47,435 bases of DNA from Acidobacteriota bacterium (GTDB lineage: Bacteria > Acidobacteriota > Terriglobia > Terriglobales > SCQP01). The notes under the pieces were generated by a model. The model did no database searches. It was not told where the DNA came from and worked only from the letters and a program-made list of their open reading frames with translations. Positions 42,588-47,435 of this stretch are shown here, piece by piece (position 1 is the stretch's first letter; every line of letters starts with the position of its first letter). The DNA lies in NCBI GenBank assembly GCA_027314025.1, contig DAHVCP010000041.1, positions 1-47,435 on the forward strand, given 5' to 3'. The position numbers and the translations under genes were made by a program.

Positions 42588-43283
42588 TTAACGATACGGC
42601 ACCGGGTCTGGCACACCCGCTTCGGCGAAGGCCCGCAATCGCAGGCGGCAGCTATCGCATTCGCCGCAGGCCCGGTCCGAGCCTTGGTAACAAGACCAAG
42701 ATAAATGAAGTGGAGCGCTCAATTCAAGACCGAGCCGGATGATCTCCGCCTTGCGCATGGTGATCAAAGGCGTCCGGACTTCGATGTCGCCGTGCCGCGT
42801 GCCGGTGGCGATCAAGCGATTGAAGGCGGCATAGTAGGCGGGCCGGCAGTCAGGGTAGCCGGAACTGTCCGGCTCGACCGCGCCGATCACAATGACCTTC
42901 GCCCCCAACACCTCCGCCCAGGAAACCGCCAGCGCCAGGAAATGTGCGTTGCGGAACGGAACATAAGTGACGGGAATTTCCCCCGGCGCCGGCACCGCGG
43001 CGGGCACGGGGATGGTGGCGTCGGTGAGCGCCGAACCACCGATCGCCGCCAAGCCGGGGCAGGCCGCGACCAGGCGGCGCGCAATGCGGTAATGGTCGGC
43101 GAGGGCGTTGAAGGCCAGGCGTTCCCGCGCTTCGGTACGCTGGCCGTAATCCACATGCAACAGCGCCGGCGGACTCGGCGTGGCATAGTCGCGCATCGCC
43201 AGCGCGGCGCAGACGCAGCTATCCATGCCTCCGCTGGCCAACACCACCGCGCCGGGCGCGGTCACGGAATTGTCGCCGCCCAC
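42588..43283 (-). CDS. queC: 7-cyano-7-deazaguanine synthase
   Basis: Converts carboxy-deazaguanine to preQ0 with ammonia and ATP in queuosine synthesis. Of 231 residues, the ATP loop is VVLASGGMDS (about 13-22), HVDYGQRTEARER follows, VPFRNAHFL is typical, and four zinc-binding Cys residues are present at 198, 206, 209 and 212 (SCYQGSDRACGECDSC). The GTG start at 43283 lies just after the YfgM-like stop, so the two are probably cotranscribed. Other queuosine genes are not in the window. Confidence 0.93.
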   Translation of the reverse strand: MGGDNSVTAPGAVVLASGGMDSCVCAALAMRDYATPSPPALLHVDYGQRTEARERLAFNALADHYRIARRLVAACPGLAAIGGSALTDATIPVPAAVPAPGEIPVTYVPFRNAHFLALAVSWAEVLGAKVIVIGAVEPDSSGYPDCRPAYYAAFNRLIATGTRHGDIEVRTPLITMRKAEIIRLGLELSAPLHLSWSCYQGSDRACGECDSCRLRLRAFAEAGVPDPVPYR

Positions 43284-43288
43284 GGCGG

Positions 43289-43999
43289 CTATTGCGGCAG
43301 CGCCGCCAGGCGCTGCTGGGCTAGCTGGGCAGTTTGGGAATTCGGGTCCGCGTTTTGCACCTGCTGGTACAACTTCCGCGCCGCGGCGGGATTGGTGGGC
43401 GCTTCCAAGGCCGCCAACTCCATGATCGCCAGCGTCTTCGGCACCAAGCCGGTGGGGTGGGCGATCAATTTGCGAAGAATGGTCTCGGCGACGGAAACAT
43501 GGCCCTGTCCCGCCTCCAGGTTGGCGAGTGCATTGCTGGCTAGGCTCGCAACTTCACGATCACCGCTGGCGGCTAGGGCGCGGAGGCGATTCGCGGCCGC
43601 TGCGTTCTGATGTTGGTCCAGTTCGGTCAGGGCCAGATAGTAATCGGCCATCCTTCCCGCCGCCGTTGCTCCGTACTGCTCCGCATCTTGGCGGAAGATT
43701 TTGCCCGCGGCGGCGGCGCGTTGCTGCACGCTGGCGAACATGGTCAGACCGGGGGGCGGCGTCTCCTTGCCCTCCAGCAGCGGCGCATGGTAGGTATCCA
43801 ATCCCGCCGAGAGCAATTCCTGGGCATGCGCCTGCCGGCCGCGATACCAGGCGATGGTCGCATACGCCGCCACCAGCACCCCCACGGCAATCAGGGCGCC
43901 GTACAGAATTTGCTTCTGGTAGTTGAGATAAAACTCATACCAGGAATCCAGCGTGCTGACGAACTGATCGGTCTTGAGCTCATGCCGGCTAATGGCCAC
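43289..43999 (-). CDS. YfgM-like membrane-anchored TPR protein
   Basis: A 236-residue protein: a short cytoplasmic start with KTDQFVSTLDSWYEFYLNYQ, one membrane segment (ILYGALIAVGVLVAAYATIAW, about 31-51) and a helical TPR-like domain outside. In other bacteria YfgM interacts with the Sec translocon and chaperones, so a role in envelope protein folding is possible. Its last repeats read NPAAARKLYQQVQNADPNS. Neighbour queC starts five bases after its stop. Confidence 0.7.
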   Translation of the reverse strand: MAISRHELKTDQFVSTLDSWYEFYLNYQKQILYGALIAVGVLVAAYATIAWYRGRQAHAQELLSAGLDTYHAPLLEGKETPPPGLTMFASVQQRAAAAGKIFRQDAEQYGATAAGRMADYYLALTELDQHQNAAAANRLRALAASGDREVASLASNALANLEAGQGHVSVAETILRKLIAHPTGLVPKTLAIMELAALEAPTNPAAARKLYQQVQNADPNSQTAQLAQQRLAALPQ

Positions 44000-44107
44000 G
44001 AAAAAATTTCTCCCAGGCCGATGCTAGCATGCCCTTTCCGCCGCCGCCATTTCCCTGTACCCACACGGCCCTGACGCGCATCCAATTCGAGAACGGCGCG
44101 ACGCGAG

Positions 44108-44136
44108 TTGACTTTTTGCGAGGCGTTGCCTACTAT
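44108..44136 (+). promoter_or_regulatory. Sigma-70-type promoter of the DksA/TraR gene
   Basis: TTGACT (44108-44113) and TACTAT (44131-44136) are separated by exactly 17 bases. It is the best promoter in the window by eye. The leader would be about 45 bases. Confidence 0.75.
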
Positions 44137-44186
44137 CAGAGGTTTATATCGCCGCCGATCAAGAGGCGGGGAAGCGGCGTGCAGCA

Positions 44187-44543
44187 ATGGAAAAAAAGCG
44201 GCTCGAACAGCTCAAGAAAAAGCTCCTGCAAAAGCAGAGCGATCTGCTGCATGCGGTTTCGCGCAATGAGCAGGATGGTCGCCTCGCCGACGAGGAAGCC
44301 ACCCAGGACGTGGCCGACAAGGCCATCAACTCCTACACCAAGGAGTTTCTCTTCCACCTCAGCAACTCCGACCGCAACCTTTTACAACTGGTGCATGAGG
44401 CGCTGGAACGAATCCGCGACGGCAGCTATGGGCAGTGCGTCACCTGCGGCAACGAGATGAACCCCAAGCGGCTGGAAGCGGTTCCCTGGGCGCGCAACTG
44501 TATTCCCTGCCAGGAAAAAGAAGAACAAGGCGTTCACGTCTAG
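44187..44543 (+). CDS. DksA/TraR-family zinc-finger transcription factor
   Basis: A 118-residue regulator that likely binds the secondary channel of RNA polymerase. Helical coiled coil over residues 1-78 (KKRLEQLKKKLLQKQSDLL), then a four-Cys zinc finger (Cys84, Cys87, Cys105, Cys108 in YGQCVTCGNEM and ARNCIPCQE). The coiled-coil tip acidic pair of DksA (DxxDxA) may correspond to DVADKA (41-46). It might work with ppGpp, but TraR-like proteins act without it. Divergent from the YfgM-like gene. Confidence 0.85.
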   Translation: MEKKRLEQLKKKLLQKQSDLLHAVSRNEQDGRLADEEATQDVADKAINSYTKEFLFHLSNSDRNLLQLVHEALERIRDGSYGQCVTCGNEMNPKRLEAVPWARNCIPCQEKEEQGVHV

Positions 44544-44709
44544 GCCCGCCACCTCCGGGCCCGGGGCGTGAGTCCCGCGTGGTAAAATCGGCCCAGAGTC
44601 AGCTTTCCACTTTGGCGGGAGGATCGTCTTCAGCAGCCGGACAATCCTACACAGTGGCCCCCTCGAAGGCGGGCGAGAAGTCCCGTCCCGTTCCCTGCCC
44701 GCCGGGTTG

Positions 44710-45474
44710 ATGGCGGCGGCGGATCGCCTGTTTTGCCTGCTCTTTCCCTCCCCGTGCCGGGTTTGCGGCGCGCCCCTGCGCCACGCTCGGCGTTTGCCGG
44801 TCTGTGAAGCCTGTTTGCAGGCGGTGCGGCTGGCCTACACCGCGCCGGGATGCCCGCGCTGCGGGCGGGAGCGGAGCGCCGCGGCGGCGGTCTGCGCCGC
44901 CTGCTCCGTGGCGCCGCCGCCCTATGACAGTGTCGCTAGTTGGGCCTGGTACGAAGGCGCGGGCCGCGAATTGGTCCGGCTGCTGAAGTTCCACGGGGTA
45001 TTGCCCGCGGCGGCGTTCTGCGCCGCGCGGATGACCGCCATTCCCACCGCGCCCGCTGACCTGGTGCTGGCGGTGCCGCTGGGACCGCTCCGGCGGCGGC
45101 GGCGCGGGTTCAATCAGTCCGAGCGGATTGCCCGGCATTGGGCCCAGGCGCAAGCCCTGCCCACCGCCTTCGCCGCCATCTGGCGCACGCGAGAGACCGC
45201 GCCACAATGGGGGCTGACGGCGCGAGAGCGCCAGGCCAACATGCGCGACGCCTTCGCCGCCGGCCCGGCGGTCGCGGGCCGGCGCGTGTTGCTGCTGGAT
45301 GACGTCATCACCACGGGCGCCACCGTTGCCGCCTGCGCGCTGGCGCTGCGGCGCGCGGGCGCCCTGGAGGTGCATGTTTTGACGGTGGCCCGCGCGCCTT
45401 GGCCCGCCGCGGCGGCGCCGGGAACCGGCGCCGGCGGTCTGGCCGCCGGCCGGGAAGGCCAGGAGGCGGCATGA
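44710..45474 (+). CDS. ComF-family phosphoribosyltransferase-like protein
   Basis: A 254-residue protein of the ComF/GntX group, linked in other bacteria to DNA uptake. The N-terminus has a Cys-rich zinc module ([24 protein letters not shown]), then a phosphoribosyltransferase domain with [19 protein letters not shown] and the PRPP loop [15 protein letters not shown]. An Ala/Gly-rich tail ends it. ATG at 44710 is preferred to the TTG one codon upstream. Its stop overlaps the HNH gene by ATGA. Confidence 0.88.
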   Translation: MAAADRLFCLLFPSPCRVCGAPLRHARRLPVCEACLQAVRLAYTAPGCPRCGRERSAAAAVCAACSVAPPPYDSVASWAWYEGAGRELVRLLKFHGVLPAAAFCAARMTAIPTAPADLVLAVPLGPLRRRRRGFNQSERIARHWAQAQALPTAFAAIWRTRETAPQWGLTARERQANMRDAFAAGPAVAGRRVLLLDDVITTGATVAACALALRRAGALEVHVLTVARAPWPAAAAPGTGAGGLAAGREGQEAA

Positions 45475-46025
45475 ACGCGGTGGCGCAACCCGGCTGGGAA
45501 CGGCGGCCCAACCCCTTGCTGCGGCCGGTGCTGGTGCTGAACGCCAGCTATGAACCGATCAACATCTGCGCCGCCCGGCGGGCCCTGGTGCTGGTGCTGA
45601 AGGGAGTGGCGCGGGCGGAGGAAATCGGCGAACGCATGCTGCATTCCAGCCGCGCCGATTTTTCCGTGCCCTCGGTGATCCGGCTGCTGGAGTACCGGCG
45701 CATTCCCCACCGCACCCGCGCCTTATCGCGCAAGAACGTCTTGCTGCGGGATCACGGCACCTGCCAATACTGCGGCCGCGCCCCCGGTAGCGCGGAGCTG
45801 ACGCTCGATCACGTCGTCCCACGCTCCCGCGGCGGCAAGAGCACCTGGGAAAATCTCGTCGCCTGCTGCCACCATTGCAACCACCGCAAGGGCGACCAAG
45901 CCGCGGAGGCGGCGGGCATGAAGCTGCTGCGCGAACCCCGCCCATTCAACCTGCACACCAGCCGGCACCTTTTGCGGATGATGGGCCGGGGCGACGATCA
46001 GTGGCGAAAGTACCTTTTCTATTAG
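45471..46025 (+). CDS. HNH endonuclease
   Basis: A 184-residue protein of the common chromosomal HNH family. N-terminal [20 protein letters not shown], then the zinc-bound HNH fold: [17 protein letters not shown] (catalytic His and Asn region), [22 protein letters not shown] precedes the ATG by four bases. Such proteins cut or nick DNA in vitro; the cellular role is unsettled. It is translationally coupled to comF, consistent with work on DNA. Confidence 0.88.
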   Translation: MNAVAQPGWERRPNPLLRPVLVLNASYEPINICAARRALVLVLKGVARAEEIGERMLHSSRADFSVPSVIRLLEYRRIPHRTRALSRKNVLLRDHGTCQYCGRAPGSAELTLDHVVPRSRGGKSTWENLVACCHHCNHRKGDQAAEAAGMKLLREPRPFNLHTSRHLLRMMGRGDDQWRKYLFY

Positions 46026-46133
46026 CCGCAAGCGTCCCGGGTGTAGGGTAGAGAAGCGCGCCGCCCGGCTGGCCGGTACGGTGCGGGCGCGAACGCCCAG
46101 GCCGCCCCGCGTCTAGAGCCGAGATCCTCGACC

Positions 46134-46616
46134 ATGGATTACATCTTTTCTCCCTGGCGCTACCGCTATGTGTCCGGACGGCCGCGGGAAGACGACTGTG
46201 TTCTGTGCGCCAAATTGCGGGAACAGGACGACGCGCGCAACTTGGTCCTGCACCGCGCCCGCCATAACGCGATTCTGCTGAACCTTTTCCCGTACACCAC
46301 GGGCCATCTGATGATCCTGCCCTACGAACATGCGCCGCGCCTCGGCGACTTGGCGCCGGAGGCGCGGGCGGAGATGATGGAGTTGGCGGCGCGAGCCGAG
46401 CAGGCGTTGCAGAGCGAATACCGTCCCGACGGTCTGAACCTGGGCCTGAACCTGGGAGCGGCGGCCGGCGCCGGCATCGCCGGGCACCTGCACCTGCATG
46501 TGCTGCCGCGCTGGGTGGCGGACGCCAACTTCATGACCGTGGTGGCCGAGACGCGGGTATTGCCCGAGGATCTGGCGCGAACCCACGAGCGCCTGCGGCC
46601 GTATTTCGCGGCATGA
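46134..46616 (+). CDS. HIT-family hydrolase
   Basis: A 160-residue nucleotide hydrolase or transferase acting on adenylylated compounds such as Ap4A. The histidine triad is HLHLHVLPRW (His118, His120, His122). A CVLC pair near the N-terminus (Cys22, Cys25) suits the zinc-containing HIT subgroup; LLNLFPYTTGHLMILPYEH is typical. Its stop overlaps the next ATG. Confidence 0.92.
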   Translation: MDYIFSPWRYRYVSGRPREDDCVLCAKLREQDDARNLVLHRARHNAILLNLFPYTTGHLMILPYEHAPRLGDLAPEARAEMMELAARAEQALQSEYRPDGLNLGLNLGAAAGAGIAGHLHLHVLPRWVADANFMTVVAETRVLPEDLARTHERLRPYFAA

Positions 46617-47435
46617 GAACCGCCGTTGGCATTGCCGGAGTCGTGCTGCTGCTGTGGGTGCTGTGGGACGCCTTCGAGGTGTTCCTGCTGCCGCGCCGGG
46701 TGACGCGCCGGTTCCGCTTCGCGCGCTTCTATTACCGCAATAGCTGGCGGCCCTGGGCGTGGCTGGGAGACCGCATCGGCGACCGGCACCGCCGGGAAGC
46801 TTGGTTGAGCGTGTATGGTCCGCTCTCGGTGGTGGGCTTGGCGCTCTTGTGGGCGGTGGCGCTGCTGTTTGCGTTCGCGCTGATGTTCTGGGGCTTCACC
46901 GGCGCCGCGGGTCCGCCGGAGAGCCGCCTGGCCAGCGATTTTTATCTCAGCGGCAGCACCTTCTTCACGCTCGGGCTGGGCGACGTGCTGCCGACGACGT
47001 CCTTCGCCCGATTCCTGGTGGTGCTGGAGTCGGGAACCGGCTTTGGATTTCTGGCGGTGGTGATCAGCTATCTGCCCGTGCTGTACGCCGGCTTCTCCCG
47101 CCGCGAGGCGAGCATCACGCTGCTGGACGCCCGCGCCGGGTCGCCGCCGACCGCCGCCGAATTGCTGCGCCGGCAAACTCCCGGCGCGCCACAACTCACG
47201 CAGTTGCTGGCGGAATGGGAGCGGTGGGCGGCGAACGTGCTGGAAAGCCACATCTCCTATCCGGTGCTGGCGTATTTCCGCTCGCAACACGACAACCAGT
47301 CCTGGCTGACGGCGTTGGCGACGGTGTTGGACGCCAGCGCGCTGGTGCGGGCCGGCGCCTGCTGCGCCGACGGCGCGGCCGGCGGCGGGCCGGGCGCCAG
47401 CCTGCCGGCGGCGAGCCTCGCCCGTGCCGGCGCGG
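46613..47435 (+). CDS. Potassium-channel-like membrane protein, partial
   Basis: The gene runs off the right edge, so the C-terminus is missing; 274 residues are visible. Membrane segments lie at about 2-22, 75-98 and 136-155, with a pore loop STFFTLGLGDVLP (about 118-130) that matches the potassium filter pattern TxGxGD except that the filter reads TLGLGD. After the last segment comes a soluble helical domain. ATG overlaps the HIT stop (ATGA). The family (Ion_trans_2) fits; ion preference is inferred. Confidence 0.78.
   Translation, partial: MRTAVGIAGVVLLLWVLWDAFEVFLLPRRVTRRFRFARFYYRNSWRPWAWLGDRIGDRHRREAWLSVYGPLSVVGLALLWAVALLFAFALMFWGFTGAAGPPESRLASDFYLSGSTFFTLGLGDVLPTTSFARFLVVLESGTGFGFLAVVISYLPVLYAGFSRREASITLLDARAGSPPTAAELLRRQTPGAPQLTQLLAEWERWAANVLESHISYPVLAYFRSQHDNQSWLTALATVLDASALVRAGACCADGAAGGGPGASLPAASLARAGA

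Overview
The window is GC-rich (roughly two thirds or more G+C by eye) and densely coded, and looks like the chromosome of an Acidobacteriota member, probably an uncultivated soil lineage. The reasons are the gene content: a remnant of an Oar-like TonB receptor, FecR/DUF6600 and TPR secreted proteins, a GH39 glycosidase, a PQQ dehydrogenase with its own cytochrome, and GGGCTAAAGCCC-type intergenic repeats. This assignment is an inference; no rRNA or other marker gene is present.

Layout. 1-5.5 kb: intergenic repeats, a GH39 glycosidase whose signal peptide has lost its start codon, a TonB-receptor remnant, and an argC-argB-GNAT acetyltransferase-argJ operon (minus strand) behind a promoter overlapped by two near-perfect ArgR operators. 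5.6-9.8 kb: a two-gene ABC exporter and a large TPR protein. 10.3-14 kb: an arylsulfotransferase-like lipoprotein, proC and an exported protein of unknown function. 14.2-19 kb, minus strand: hemG, hemE, a PLP decarboxylase and a REC-PilZ response regulator. 19-21.7 kb: a candidate cobalamin riboswitch and a TonB-dependent receptor, probably a corrinoid transporter. 21.8-28.6 kb: a FecR/DUF6600 protein, dxs, and a dihaem cytochrome c plus PQQ dehydrogenase pair.

29-37 kb is an accessory zone. It holds a complete ribbon-helix-helix/PIN toxin-antitoxin pair, a fucose-isomerase-like protein, and a reverse transcriptase resembling the UG/Abi (defence-associated, DRT-type) group. The reverse transcriptase is split by a single frame change just before its YVDD catalytic motif, continues into a long helical C-terminal region, and is preceded by three short stem-loops. 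Then come a glycerate kinase, a second antitoxin whose PIN toxin is cut off after about 51 residues, and a protein joining an unknown sensor-like domain to a TIR/nucleoside-deoxyribosyltransferase-like domain. tRNA-Ser(UGA) closes the zone. The reverse transcriptase and the TIR/NDT-like protein are the best candidates for unusual antiviral biology here.

37.2-47.4 kb returns to core genes: the three-gene proton-translocating transhydrogenase (pntAA-pntAB-pntB), a zinc-ribbon membrane protein, a secreted TPR protein, queC, a YfgM-like membrane TPR protein, a DksA/TraR zinc-finger protein behind a clear sigma-70 promoter, comF, an HNH endonuclease, a HIT protein and a potassium-channel-like protein cut by the window edge. 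Many adjacent genes overlap by ATGA or GTGA, so translational coupling is the rule. Several start codons lie only about six bases after a -10-like hexamer, which suggests leaderless mRNAs.
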